A stretch of 64,000 nt of DNA, taken from positions 1-64,000 of the forward strand of contig CAVWNV010000011.1 in NCBI GenBank assembly GCA_963756515.1, in the 5' to 3' direction. The first letter of the stretch is position 1. Each line of letters starts with the position of its first letter. This document shows, in pieces, positions 1-10,688 of the stretch. A program made the translations under genes and the position numbers. This DNA is from Bog-756 sp963756515. Its GTDB lineage: Bacteria > Actinomycetota > Acidimicrobiia > Acidimicrobiales > RAAP-2. The notes beneath the pieces are model-generated. The model ran no database searches and was not told the origin of the DNA. It saw nothing but the letters and a program-made list of their open reading frames with translations.

Positions 1-117
1 GCGGGAGCATCGCTCTCGATAGCTCGCTCGGTGACCAACAGTACGGATGAGACCACACAACGTGGTCGGGTCCGGCCGGCGATCCGGCCTCAGTGGGTCA
101 CGACCGAGAGCTCTCGT

Positions 118-1194
118 TCAACCTTCGTCAGCAGAGACCGCGGCGACGCCGGGGGTATCCGACGCGGTCGTGGCGGTCTGGGTGGCCGGGGCGGACCGGG
201 TGGCCGGGGCGGACCGGGTGGTCTGGGTGGTCTGCTCCGGTTCCGAGGGGTCCGGGGCCCCGGAGTCGGCCTGACCGGTGACCAGCTTGGCGCTGAACTT
301 GACCGCCTTGGTCGCCGTGACCGCTCCGGTCTGGAGCGGTATGGCGATGACGAGCAGGACCACGCCGACCACGAAGAACGTCTTGGAGCCGAGCAGGATC
401 ACGCCGATCCGCCCGAGCACATAGGGCGGGGAGCACACCACCGCCCCCAACGCCCCGCCGATGGCGGTAGCCGTCAACTTGTCACGGCGCGATCGCTCGG
501 ACGCCACACCGATCAGGCGGGCCGGAACCGCCACGTAGGTGATCATCATCACGGCCACGACGGCCCCGAGGGACAACGCGAACCATCCCTTGCCCCACCG
601 GGACGTGATCATGGTGGCAAAGGCCAGACCCAGGCCGATCACGAAGCCCCAACCGAGGACCGTCCATCGATGCCTTCGGGCCCGCTCGAAGGCCGGACGG
701 ATCTCAGGTTTCCCTCCGTTGGCGATGGAGAAGGCAAACACGGCGTTGAGGAAGTAGGCCGCGGCGGTGAGGGAGGCGATGGCCAGCACGATGGGGATCA
801 GGATCGGTCCCCGGAGCACGTGGAAGCTCCGACCGTGGAGCACGTGGACTTTGAGGTCGACCATGGCTACCCAGATCAGCATGGCCGGGAGGATCTGGAT
901 CAGCGTCAAGCGCCAGTTGGTAAAGAGCAGCTTGACCCCCTGGAAGAGCATGACGAAAGCTCCGATCACCAGGGTCAACGGGGCCAGCAGCCTGCTCCGC
1001 TGACTGAGCGACAGGATCACGCTCTCGACCATCTCGTCGTCCCCGGCCCGGATGGCGGCCACCATCCGTTCGAGCTGGGCCAGGATCCCCACCCGACGCG
1101 GCGCCGGATCACCGCCGCGGCCAGACGGGTCCCTATCTGCTTCCGGGTCGGAGTCCGGGCCGGTGGTGCTGCTGTCGGTCACGTGACGGTCCAT
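118..1194 (-). CDS. polytopic membrane protein, function unknown
   Basis: About 358 residues. A polar, acidic N-terminus of roughly 75 residues is followed by about six hydrophobic segments (for example LLAPLTLVIGAFVMLFQG and WTVLGWGFVIGLGLAF) and then a Thr/Ala/Pro-rich tail containing a short tandem TRSAPA motif. There is no catalytic motif that I recognise; the arrangement resembles uncharacterised actinobacterial integral membrane proteins, so no function is proposed. The reading frame stays open to 1377, but the extension is Arg/Pro-rich and would overlap the divergent ettA, so I chose the ATG at 1194. A GTG at 1182 is also possible. It is the last gene on the minus strand before the window edge. 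Confidence 0.6.
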   Translation of the reverse strand: MDRHVTDSSTTGPDSDPEADRDPSGRGGDPAPRRVGILAQLERMVAAIRAGDDEMVESVILSLSQRSRLLAPLTLVIGAFVMLFQGVKLLFTNWRLTLIQILPAMLIWVAMVDLKVHVLHGRSFHVLRGPILIPIVLAIASLTAAAYFLNAVFAFSIANGGKPEIRPAFERARRHRWTVLGWGFVIGLGLAFATMITSRWGKGWFALSLGAVVAVMMITYVAVPARLIGVASERSRRDKLTATAIGGALGAVVCSPPYVLGRIGVILLGSKTFFVVGVVLLVIAIPLQTGAVTATKAVKFSAKLVTGQADSGAPDPSEPEQTTQTTRSAPATRSAPATQTATTASDTPGVAAVSADEG

Positions 1195-1360
1195 CGGCCG
1201 ATCACGATGCCCCGGGGTGCCATGACCTCCCACGCTACTTCCGCCGACCCGGCGCAGGTGGGGCCTGTCGACCCTCGATCTCACTCTGGGTCGCCAGGCT
1301 GGCCCCTGGCCAGGGGACCCCCGGCTCCCCGTCTGTCCGGTCTGCGGCACACTGGTCGGT

Positions 1361-3040
<1,680 letters not shown>

Positions 3041-3045
3041 CGTCG

Positions 3046-4092
3046 ATGATGCCTCTGCGCAGCGGGACCTTCGCCAGCGACAACTGGGCCGGCGTCCATC
3101 CCGACGTGATGGCCGCGGTCACCGCTGCCAACGGCGACCACGTCTCCTCCTACGGCGACGACCCGATCACCGCGGAGGCGGTGGGCCTCTTCCGTCAGCA
3201 CTTCGGTGACGGGGCCGAGGTCTTCCTGACCTTCAACGGAACCGGCGCCAACGTGGTCGGGCTCCAGTCGCTGCTCCGCCCGTTCGAGGCGGTCATCTGT
3301 GCCGAGAGCGCCCACATCAACGTGGACGAGTGCGGTGCCCCCGAACGATTCCTGGGCAGCAAGCTGGTGGCGGTGACCACACCGGATGGGAAGCTCACAC
3401 CTGACATGGTCGAGGCTGCGGCCGGGGGCGTCGGGGACGAGCACCACGTCCAGCCCAAGGTGGTCTCGATCACCCAGTCCACCGAGGTCGGGACGTGCTA
3501 CTCGGTGGACGAAGTCCGGGCCCTGGCCGATTGGGCCCATGCACGGGACATGTGGCTCCACCTGGACGGAGCCCGGCTGTCCAACGCCTGCGCGGCATGG
3601 GGCGAGGGACTCGGCGCATTCGGTCGGTCGGCCGGGGTCGACGTCCTCTCCTACGGTGGGACCAAGAACGGAGCCATGGGTGCTGAGGCCGTGGTGTCCT
3701 TCCTGCCCGCCAACGCCGATGCGCTCCGCTACATCCGCAAACAGACCATGCAGTTGGCCTCGAAGATGCGCTTCATTGCCGCCCAGTTCGTCGCCCTCCT
3801 GTCGGACGACCTCTGGCGACGGAACGCCCAGCACGCCAACGCCATGGCCCGCCGACTGTCCGAAGGGGTCTCGCTGGTACCGGGGGTCACGGTGGTTTAT
3901 CCGACCGAAGCCAACGGCGTGTTCGCCTCGCTGCCGCCAGCCGTCACCGAGGCCCTGCAGGAGGAGTTCCCATTCTACGTGTGGAGCGAAGCAACCGGCG
4001 TGGTGCGGTGGATGACGTCATTCGACACCGACGAGGAGGACGTCGACGCCTTCGTCGAATTGGTGTCCACCGTTATGGGTGAGCTCGGATAG
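3046..4092 (+). CDS. ltaE: L-threonine aldolase, PLP-dependent
   Basis: About 348 residues of the beta-eliminating lyase / threonine aldolase family, which splits L-threonine (or allo-threonine) into glycine and acetaldehyde. The N-terminal LRSGTFASDNWAGVHPDVM, the LHLDGARLSNACAAWG motif and the PLP-lysine region DVLSYGGTKNGAMGAE are all present. The ATG at 3046 (a second ATG follows at once) lies five bases after the ettA stop; a TTG at 3037 that overlaps that stop is an alternative. The tight spacing implies cotranscription with ettA. The gene is intact and of normal length. Confidence 0.9.
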   Translation: MMPLRSGTFASDNWAGVHPDVMAAVTAANGDHVSSYGDDPITAEAVGLFRQHFGDGAEVFLTFNGTGANVVGLQSLLRPFEAVICAESAHINVDECGAPERFLGSKLVAVTTPDGKLTPDMVEAAAGGVGDEHHVQPKVVSITQSTEVGTCYSVDEVRALADWAHARDMWLHLDGARLSNACAAWGEGLGAFGRSAGVDVLSYGGTKNGAMGAEAVVSFLPANADALRYIRKQTMQLASKMRFIAAQFVALLSDDLWRRNAQHANAMARRLSEGVSLVPGVTVVYPTEANGVFASLPPAVTEALQEEFPFYVWSEATGVVRWMTSFDTDEEDVDAFVELVSTVMGELG

Positions 4093-4183
4093 TCCCTTCA
4101 CTGGGGAAGCCCGGCCTCGGCCTCCGGCTCCACCATGGCCTCCGGCCATCGGCCGGGTTGGCGGGAGTGGGTGCAGGTGGAGT
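4093..4183. terminator. convergent intergenic region with small GC hairpins
   Basis: The 91 bases between the converging aldolase and HNH genes contain a perfect 6-bp dyad ATGGCC-TCC-GGCCAT at 4135-4149, inside further complementary GGCC blocks. This could act as a bidirectional terminator. There is no U-tract, as is common in high-GC actinobacteria, so the call rests on position and dyad only. Confidence 0.3.
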
Positions 4184-5593
4184 TCACTCCCGGTCGGTGA
4201 ACAGTCTCGGTCCGGGGTCGGTGGGGGGAGGGGGCTTTCCCGTTCGCTTGGGTCGTCCCTTGCGCTTGGGCCGTCTCGGGGTGTCAGGGGCCACGAACTC
4301 CCACTGTCCGGGTCCTCCCATGAGACGGAACCCCTGGTGGGTCTTGAGCCGGTGGTGGTGCTTGCACAGGCGGGCCAGGTTGTCCATGGAGACGGTGCCC
4401 CCCTGGGCGTAGTCCACCTGCCAGTGGTCGAACTCCAATCCCTTGGTCACGTCACAGCCCGGCACCACACAGGTCCGGTCCCGTTCCAGCAGGGCCAGGG
4501 CCAACGGGAGGGGGATGTTGCGTCCCATCCGGCTGATGGTGGTCACGTCCACCCCGTTGGTGACGACCAGGTGGCACAGGGCCCGGCCCATGGTGGCGAT
4601 GGCCTCGTCCACCGGGATCGGGCCCAGACCCTCGATCTCACACACCTCACCGGGTCGGGTGTGGCCCCGGCGCAGGGCCGACAGGTCGGTGCGGACGATG
4701 ATCTGGGTGCCCGGGCCCCGGCCCCGGGAGCCAGTGCCGGTGGCAGAGTCAGTGCCAGAGTCAGTGCCGGTGCCGGAGTCAGTTCCAGAATCGGCGTCGG
4801 CGGTGGAATCACCCGAACTGTTTCGGGTCCGGTTCCGCCCGGGTGGGCCGAGGATCCCCCGTCCGGTGACCAGGGCCACCAGGGCGTCGGCCCGGTAGGC
4901 GTCGGGCGACTCGTACTCCCCGGACCCGGTGGCGGCCCGGAAGATGCGGTCGACCTGGGTGTCCAGGGCGGCCACCAGTTCGGCTCCGGTCACCGGGGCC
5001 AGGACGGCCTCGAGCCGGAGGGCCCCCTCACCGTCGGTGTAGGTCCGGCACCGCCGGTTCTGGTGCAGCTGGTGGTGGTGGCGGGCCTGCTCGGCCGGTG
5101 AGCGTCCCTCCGACGTGGCCCGCAGGCACTTCTTCTTCAGGGTGGGCATGGTGTCGGTGGCAGCCCCTTCCACCAGGTCACCCTCGGCGGCGGGGTTGAC
5201 CCGGACGGCATCGGACACCAGGGTGGCCCTCCTCGGGGTCAGCTTCCCCTCCCGCAGGGCCCCGTCCACCCCGGGCTGGTCCGACAGGGCCTCTCCCAGC
5301 TTCAACAGGGAGATGGCGTCCCCCACCGAGTCCCCGGTGGTGGCGGCCAGCCATTCGGCCGGGGTCCGGTGACCGGTGGCCACATTGGGATGGCACCGGG
5401 CGGCCCGGGTGGCGGCCAGGGTCTCCCCGGCCGAACACAGCCGCTTCCCGTGGGCGAACACCCTGACCAGGGCGGCGGCGTCCTCCCCCGAGTACCGCTC
5501 CGGCTCGAAGGACGAGACGAACGAGGCCAACGTCTCGACGGCACCACGCAACGCCTGGGCCGAGGCGGTCTCCGTGGCGGTGTTCGGGGCCAT
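4184..5593 (-). CDS. 13E12-type DUF222/HNH endonuclease
   Basis: About 469 residues. The N-terminal two thirds is the helical DUF222 (13E12 repeat) region, with the TPAEWLAATTG type of motif. The C-terminal HNH nuclease has RTCVVPGCDVTKGLEFDHWQ, then NLARLCKHHHRLKTHQGF, so the Cys/His metal residues are present. These proteins occur in many copies in actinobacteria and are thought to be mobile or self-spreading nucleases; their cellular role is not settled. Between the two domains is a low-complexity Ser/Gly/Thr/Asp stretch (DSGTDSGTGTDSGTDS, DNA about 4735-4800) made of short direct repeats. The ATG at 5593 is preferred over the in-frame ATG at 5719, which would reach into the next gene. Confidence 0.85.
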   Translation of the reverse strand: MAPNTATETASAQALRGAVETLASFVSSFEPERYSGEDAAALVRVFAHGKRLCSAGETLAATRAARCHPNVATGHRTPAEWLAATTGDSVGDAISLLKLGEALSDQPGVDGALREGKLTPRRATLVSDAVRVNPAAEGDLVEGAATDTMPTLKKKCLRATSEGRSPAEQARHHHQLHQNRRCRTYTDGEGALRLEAVLAPVTGAELVAALDTQVDRIFRAATGSGEYESPDAYRADALVALVTGRGILGPPGRNRTRNSSGDSTADADSGTDSGTGTDSGTDSATGTGSRGRGPGTQIIVRTDLSALRRGHTRPGEVCEIEGLGPIPVDEAIATMGRALCHLVVTNGVDVTTISRMGRNIPLPLALALLERDRTCVVPGCDVTKGLEFDHWQVDYAQGGTVSMDNLARLCKHHHRLKTHQGFRLMGGPGQWEFVAPDTPRRPKRKGRPKRTGKPPPPTDPGPRLFTDRE

Positions 5594-5690
5594 GGGGACA
5601 GCATCCCAGGAGGGTGTATCAGGCAGAAAAGACCAGAGGAGACCGGACCGGAGGGGCCGACCCCGGGGGAGCCGGTCGAAGAACTGTTGC

Positions 5691-7847
5691 CTACGCCGAG
5701 CCACCGGTCTGGCGCTCATAGTGCAGGATGGCCGAGCCGGGTGCGTCCGCCAGCGAGACCTCGAGGCCCTGGTGCATCAGGATGTCTCCGGACAGCAGTT
5801 CGGAGCCGTTCCGGTCGAAGTTCTCTATCCGGTACTGCCGGCCCGAATCCAAGCCCTGCGGCACAAATCGCATCGTGGCCGCCCGGGCGTGGGGCCGGCG
5901 AAAGACCAGGACCACGCCACTCCCCGCCGCCGGACGGTCGAACTGGAGTGCCATCCACACGTCGTTCTCCAGGCTGTACTCCGTCAAAGGATAGAAATCG
6001 CTGTACAACAGGTCGTCTTGTATCCGCACGAACTCTTCGTTCATGGTGTGGAGCAGAGCCCAGTCCTTTTCACTCGCAGTGCCCACGTCGACGCTGGAGG
6101 CATAGGCCGGAGCCAGGGAGCTGCGAACCACGTACTGGCCCGGTCCCCAGGCGCCGCCATTGGTGTTCTGGGGTCCCACGCCGGTGCCGTAGTAGGGGAA
6201 CCACAGGGAAAGGCCGTAGGTGTGGCACTGGTTACCTGTCGGCTCGAACTGGTAATCACTCCGCAGCAGAGGGATCGACCGGCGCATGGTCTCGAGGTCG
6301 TTGCGACGGCCGCCCGACGCGCAGCTGTCTATCCAGAGACGGGGATGGCGCTTGCGCAGCTCGTCCCAGAAGGCGAGGTGCCCGGTCACGTGCTTCACCT
6401 GCGTCATACCGGTTCGGCCCGGCTGGTCTCTCGAGTTCCAGTAGTCGAGGGGGTCCATGTTGAAGTCCTGACGGAACACGTCCAGCTCGTGGCCCCGCGC
6501 GGCCTGGTCGGTGATGATGGTGTCGAAGCGCTCCACTGACCAGTTCCAAGCGTCGGCGTTCCCGAAGTCGAGGAGGTAGCTGGCATCCGCGATCGGATCC
6601 GGCGGTGCCGTGAGCCATTCCGGGTGCTTCTCGAACAGCTCGGTCCCGATCCCGACCCGCTCGGGTTCGCTCCACAGCACCGACTTCATGTCGTGATCCA
6701 GGGCCCGTTGGAATGTCGGCCTCATGCCGTCGGGGAACCGTTTCGGGTCGGGGAACCAGCTCCCCACGCCATTGGACCAGTTCTGGGGCAGCTCGCTCGG
6801 AATGGCATACCACCCGGCGTCCACCCACCAGTGCGTGTAGAAGCCGCCGCGATCCCTCGTGGTCCCCCGCCGGACGTAGGTATCGATGGCGGAGAGCTCT
6901 TCGGCGTGGTTGGGCAGAAGGGTCAGACCGCCGGTCGTGGGCGTGATGGGTGTCGGCAGCCTCCCTCCGAAGCGCGGCATGTTGTAGTCGACCATCCATC
7001 TCCGCCACTTGTTCTGGGCCAGTAACCAGCTGTCGGCATTCCACGACATGAGGACGATGAGTGGGGTCCGCACCACCTCCCCGGGTTCGAGGTAGGTGTC
7101 CAACAACATGGCGTCGACGATGTCCCCGTAACTGTTCAGCACCGGGTCGGCCGAGGTCATGGCGGCTTTGAGGCGGAGGCCGTCCTGCTCGTCGATCAGC
7201 AGTTCGGCCGTCCATTGCCCTGGCCATCCCACCGCGGCCATGACCCCCCGGTCACCCCACGAGACATTGAAGTAGGGCCACGTACCGTTGGAGGGACGAC
7301 CGCCCACAGGGAAGAGGAGTTGTGCCTCATTCGGCGTCAGCACCGTGGTCTGCGGCGCGTAGTCGTCGGCCTGCTGGGCGCTGCCGTTGAAATGATGGAG
7401 GGCATACGGTGCCGTGGGTGACCCGTTGATGATGGTGTCAGCGGCCAGTACCTCGCTCAACTGCTGCGAGACAGTCGACGAAGGATTGGCGAAGGTCACC
7501 GTCCATTCGGTGGCCCCGAACTCCTCATAGACGACGACGGCCGCCCGGACCTGAAGCTCTCCCGACGGTGCCGTCCACGTGACCATCTCTTCAGAGCGCC
7601 CCGGTGAGGAGCTGATCGTCCTCCTGGTGGACTGCCACTGCGGTAGGAGGAGCTCCGACCACTGTCCGCCGTAGGTGAACGAGAAGGGCGGGTCGGCGAT
7701 GAAGCCCGATACCACCGCGTCGGCAGTGCCACTTCCTACGGTGGCGGCCTGCGCGGCGGCCGGCGTCAGAACGCGGTACCCGTTGGCAGCCAGGGCCGCC
7801 GACCCCGTGCCTGCGCCCAGCAGCTTGAGGAAGAGTCTCCGGTCCAC
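5691..7847 (-). CDS. Tat-exported GH36-like alpha-galactosidase
   Basis: About 718 residues. The N-terminus VDRRLFLKLLGAGTGSAALA is a signal with an Arg pair, probably Tat type. The middle carries a (beta/alpha)8 barrel with motifs of clan GH-D (GH36/GH27): HWWVDAGWY, DVFRQDFNMDPLDYW (the Asp of RQDF is the likely nucleophile) and WIDSCASGGRRNDLETMRRS followed by LLRSDY (the likely acid/base Asp). A beta-sandwich N-domain precedes the barrel and a small C-terminal beta domain follows. Substrates of the family are alpha-galactosides or related alpha-glycosides; the exact substrate here is not known. I chose the GTG at 7847, which has a GAAGGGGG Shine-Dalgarno upstream; a GTG at 7856 lies directly on it. 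It is downstream of the GH1-like gene, same strand. Confidence 0.75.
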   Translation of the reverse strand: MDRRLFLKLLGAGTGSAALAANGYRVLTPAAAQAATVGSGTADAVVSGFIADPPFSFTYGGQWSELLLPQWQSTRRTISSSPGRSEEMVTWTAPSGELQVRAAVVVYEEFGATEWTVTFANPSSTVSQQLSEVLAADTIINGSPTAPYALHHFNGSAQQADDYAPQTTVLTPNEAQLLFPVGGRPSNGTWPYFNVSWGDRGVMAAVGWPGQWTAELLIDEQDGLRLKAAMTSADPVLNSYGDIVDAMLLDTYLEPGEVVRTPLIVLMSWNADSWLLAQNKWRRWMVDYNMPRFGGRLPTPITPTTGGLTLLPNHAEELSAIDTYVRRGTTRDRGGFYTHWWVDAGWYAIPSELPQNWSNGVGSWFPDPKRFPDGMRPTFQRALDHDMKSVLWSEPERVGIGTELFEKHPEWLTAPPDPIADASYLLDFGNADAWNWSVERFDTIITDQAARGHELDVFRQDFNMDPLDYWNSRDQPGRTGMTQVKHVTGHLAFWDELRKRHPRLWIDSCASGGRRNDLETMRRSIPLLRSDYQFEPTGNQCHTYGLSLWFPYYGTGVGPQNTNGGAWGPGQYVVRSSLAPAYASSVDVGTASEKDWALLHTMNEEFVRIQDDLLYSDFYPLTEYSLENDVWMALQFDRPAAGSGVVLVFRRPHARAATMRFVPQGLDSGRQYRIENFDRNGSELLSGDILMHQGLEVSLADAPGSAILHYERQTGGSA

Positions 7848-8020
7848 TGTCGCCACGCCCCCTTCGCTGGCCCTTACCCGTCCCGGTACCGCTGGAGCGC
7901 CCGGTGGCCGCAACCACTCGTTTCAGCCAGTCCAGTGCGGCGTAGCGCCCTGATCTCCAGCCTAACGTCGGGTCGACCACCGGGGTGGCCGTGCTGCGAG
8001 GCCCCTACGTCCTACCGCCG

Positions 8021-9208
8021 TCACAACGCCTGGGTGACGAGTTGTGCAAACGTGGTGGCCACGGGTCTGGCCCGGCGGTGGACGTCGAAGAGCCCGACTT
8101 CGGTCACGTCGCCTTTCGGATCCACCAGTTCGCTCTGCCAGTCGAATTGGTCTCCCCGGCTGTACCAACAGAGCCCCCGCACGGGCAGGCCCTCGTTTCG
8201 CAGGGTGCGAAGTCCGTCGACCAGCGACAGCAACCACGGAGTCTGGTCGTCGACACCGAGGGACAGGTTCGATGTTTCCGCCACCCAGAACGGCACGTCG
8301 TATCGGTCGTGCCACCGTCGGAATTCAGCCACGGCGAACGCAATTCGATCGTGGATCGACCACGGGGGAGCCGCGCCTCCGACAGGGAAGATCGAGGTGG
8401 GGTACAGGTCGAGGCCGGCAACGACCCGATCGGTCACGGCGAGAGAACGGATGCGGTCGAGCAGGGAGGCATCCACCGGATCGAGATAACGGGCCGAGGA
8501 CGGATGGGGATCCCGTCCGAAGTGCAGATCCCATACCAGCCACGTCCAAGCCCGCAACGCCTCCACGTCGGCATCGGCTTCCGGCCCGACCGGCACCGGC
8601 ACCGGGAATCCCTCGGAACCGATCCACCAGCCGCCGCGATCACCACGGATGCGGTCGACGGCCTCCAGGTTGGCCAACACGATGTTGGCCAAGATACGGG
8701 CATGGTCGGGCCCCGACGCCAGCCGGTCATTCCACATGCCCAGACAGCCCGAATTCTCTGCCGTGACGCCCGGCTCGTTGATCGGAGTGAACCATCGCGG
8801 TGCTCGATAACGGTCGAGGAATGCGTCGATGTACCGGCAGAACGAGTCCACCCATCGAGGATCGGAAAAGCCGGCGAATCGGTCGGGGAGCCCAAAGTGC
8901 AACAGGTCCACAACCGGCTCCAGACCGTGCTCGGCGCATCCGGCCAGCGCCCGGTCCCACAGCGTCCAGTCGTAGTGACCCGGTTCCGGTTCACTCAGAC
9001 GCCACGGCGCACCGTAGCGGACGATCCTGACGCCGAGAGCGGCGATCGACCCAAGGTCGTCGTCGACGTGGGAGTAGTGGCCACTCTGCTCGAACTGGTC
9101 TTGACGATAGGGAACTCCGTCGGCGAGGACCAACGGATCGGACCCCTCCTCCCCTACCGCCCACGCAAAATCAGGGAAGCCGTCGTCGCCGGGGCCCGTG
9201 TCCGCCAT
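8021..9208 (-). CDS. clan GH-A glycosidase, GH1-like
   Basis: 395 residues, no signal peptide, so probably cytosolic. The fold is a TIM barrel of clan GH-A. The acid/base glutamate is in RWFTPINEPGV (compare the TxNEP of GH1) and the nucleophile is probably the Glu of VPFWVAETSNLS. The N-terminal FAWAVGEEGSDPL and HVDDDLGSIAALGVRIVRYG also resemble beta-glucosidases. It is shorter than a typical GH1 enzyme (about 450), lacks a clean ITENG motif, and so may belong to a neighbouring GH-A family. The start at 9208 is supported by a TAGATT hexamer nine bases upstream. Confidence 0.7.
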   Translation of the reverse strand: MADTGPGDDGFPDFAWAVGEEGSDPLVLADGVPYRQDQFEQSGHYSHVDDDLGSIAALGVRIVRYGAPWRLSEPEPGHYDWTLWDRALAGCAEHGLEPVVDLLHFGLPDRFAGFSDPRWVDSFCRYIDAFLDRYRAPRWFTPINEPGVTAENSGCLGMWNDRLASGPDHARILANIVLANLEAVDRIRGDRGGWWIGSEGFPVPVPVGPEADADVEALRAWTWLVWDLHFGRDPHPSSARYLDPVDASLLDRIRSLAVTDRVVAGLDLYPTSIFPVGGAAPPWSIHDRIAFAVAEFRRWHDRYDVPFWVAETSNLSLGVDDQTPWLLSLVDGLRTLRNEGLPVRGLCWYSRGDQFDWQSELVDPKGDVTEVGLFDVHRRARPVATTFAQLVTQAL

Positions 9209-9217
9209 CGCCGTGAG

Positions 9218-9223
9218 AATCTA
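9218..9223 (-). promoter_or_regulatory. -10 hexamer TAGATT for the GH1-like gene
   Basis: Read on the minus strand, TAGATT ends nine bases before the ATG at 9208. A transcript starting six or seven bases after it would have almost no leader. This is one of several such sites in the window. Confidence 0.4.
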
Positions 9224-9375
9224 GCGGAGCCCGCGCCGCTACACCGAGGAAGGAGTCTGCCGCTTCGTAGGCCGCCCGGGCTTGCGGTTCCACCGGGCAT
9301 CGAACGACCGGATGGCATCGGCGCTCCGGTTCCCCTGAGCCTTCTCGAGGGCACTTACCCGGCCTGACCCGAAGC

Positions 9376-10182
9376 TCAGTCGCCCCCGGCGCGGCCCGGA
9401 CCGGGCGGCCCGGCGAAGGCCTGGGCAATGGACATCCACTCGACCGCCGGCCCACCGTCTACGACCAGCGAAGTGTCAGCCACGTGTCGTCGTTGCGTGA
9501 CGACCAGACAGAAGTCGAGGGCCGATCCCCGGACGGTCCCGACCGCATCCCGCCCGTCGACCGGGCCGGCCTCCCACGACCAGATCTCCCCGGAGGGCGC
9601 GGTCAGGAACACGTCGATGCGGCCCGAAGGAACGGCCTGATCGTGGACCAGGTACGAGAAGGGCCGGGCCCGTACGCCGAGATGGGCCACGTGGCGCAGA
9701 CGGTCCGTGGGGCGCCGCTGGCGACCCAGTGCATCGGCGACATCCTGGCCGTGGGCCCAGGTCTCCATCAGCCGGGCCGATACGAACGACAGCACCCCCA
9801 TCGGTGGTCCGTACCACGGGATCCGATCGGCCGGGTCGGCACCGGCCAGGGCGGCGGCCATCCCGCCGTGGGCCTCCTCCCACCAGCCCCGTAGGGCATC
9901 ACCGTCCATGGCCCGTCCCCGGACGAGGTGCTCCTCCATGGGATCTCCCGGCCGGGCCATGGCCTCCTCGGCCGCGGCGGCGAACTCCTCCGGAGCCACG
10001 AGGGCCGAGCGGGCGGCATCGTCGAAGAAGGCCAGATGACTGACCTGGTCGCGCACCGCCCAACCGACGGCCGGCGTGGGCCGGTCCCACTCGGGTGCAT
10101 CGGCGGCGAGCCGATCGATCAGGCTTCGGGCATCGGCATACTCGGCGTCGAGATCGGTGAGGAGCTCGGACAGGGTGGCCAT
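9376..10182 (-). CDS. TIGR03084-type DinB-fold metal-binding protein
   Basis: About 268 residues. The N-terminal four-helix part (LTDLDAEYADARSLIDRLA, then WAVRDQVSHLAFFDDAARSA) is the mycothiol-dependent maleylpyruvate-isomerase N-terminal/DinB fold, with His in VSHLAFFD and in METWAHGQDVADALG as probable metal ligands. The C-terminal part (GEIWSWEAGP ... DFCLVVTQRRHVADTSL) is typical of the TIGR03084 subfamily. The fold is linked to thiol-dependent transferases, but no reaction is proven for this subfamily. The ATG at 10182 is preceded by TAGCGT (10191-10196), consistent with a leaderless start. Confidence 0.75.
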   Translation of the reverse strand: MATLSELLTDLDAEYADARSLIDRLAADAPEWDRPTPAVGWAVRDQVSHLAFFDDAARSALVAPEEFAAAAEEAMARPGDPMEEHLVRGRAMDGDALRGWWEEAHGGMAAALAGADPADRIPWYGPPMGVLSFVSARLMETWAHGQDVADALGRQRRPTDRLRHVAHLGVRARPFSYLVHDQAVPSGRIDVFLTAPSGEIWSWEAGPVDGRDAVGTVRGSALDFCLVVTQRRHVADTSLVVDGGPAVEWMSIAQAFAGPPGPGRAGGD

Positions 10183-10240
10183 GTCCGGTGACGCTAGGCC
10201 AACCGACCGCATTCAGCGGGCCGAACTCAACCGGCCGTAG

Positions 10241-10537
10241 TCAACCGGCGGACTCGAGCCAGCTCCGCGTGCCGCCGACCACCTCGATCTCGGCCTGGGC
10301 CCAGACGAACCGCTCCACCGAGTCGAGGACTTCATCGACGTGGGCGGGCGATCCGGCCACTGCCGCGAAACCGAGCTCGGCGCGTTGCCACTGGTCCTGA
10401 TGACCGACCTCCGCCGCGGCCACCCCGTAGCGGGACCTGGCCGTCTCCACGATGTGCTTGACCACCGACCGCTTGGCCTTCAGCGATCGGGCGGCGGGAA
10501 TGCGGAGATCCATGGCGAGAGCGCAGGCGTGCATCAT
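10241..10537 (-). CDS. DUF503 family protein
   Basis: 98 residues matching the DUF503 (YlxP-like) family: MHACALAMDLRIPAARSLKAKR at the N-terminus (shown to its Arg-Ser core LRIPAARSLKAKRS), RYGVAAAEVGHQDQWQRAEL in the middle and an EVLDSVERFV helix near the end. Members are small alpha/beta proteins often found beside rbfA and infB; the role is unknown. The frame is open further upstream, but that part is Arg/Pro low-complexity sequence antisense to the next gene, so the start is one of the two adjacent ATGs at 10537 and 10534. Confidence 0.8.
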   Translation of the reverse strand: MMHACALAMDLRIPAARSLKAKRSVVKHIVETARSRYGVAAAEVGHQDQWQRAELGFAAVAGSPAHVDEVLDSVERFVWAQAEIEVVGGTRSWLESAG

Positions 10538-10602
10538 GGGGCCAGCATGACCGGTGAGGCGCGATCGTGCTCCATGGCCCGGACGCGTCGATCCCCGGCC
10601 CT

Positions 10603-10643
10603 CCACGTCCCGGCGGTTGATGGGGGGAGGCGCCGGGACGTGG
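10603..10643 (-). terminator. 13-bp perfect stem-loop
   Basis: CCACGTCCCGGCG at 10603-10615 pairs perfectly with 10631-10643 across a 15-base loop. It lies 45 bases past the stop of the DUF5666-type gene on the minus strand. The position and the GC-rich stem fit a terminator without a U-tract. Confidence 0.6.
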
Positions 10644-10688
10644 TTGTGGCCGGGACGTCCCCTCGTCGGGGACCGGGCCCTCGACCGG

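Noticed and set aside
4735..4800. Separate repeat element in the HNH gene
   Set aside because: Just a Ser/Gly/Asp/Thr linker inside the coding sequence.
9230..9375. Small basic ORF upstream of the GH1-like gene
   Set aside because: Its apparent start is a GTA codon and no ribosome site is present.
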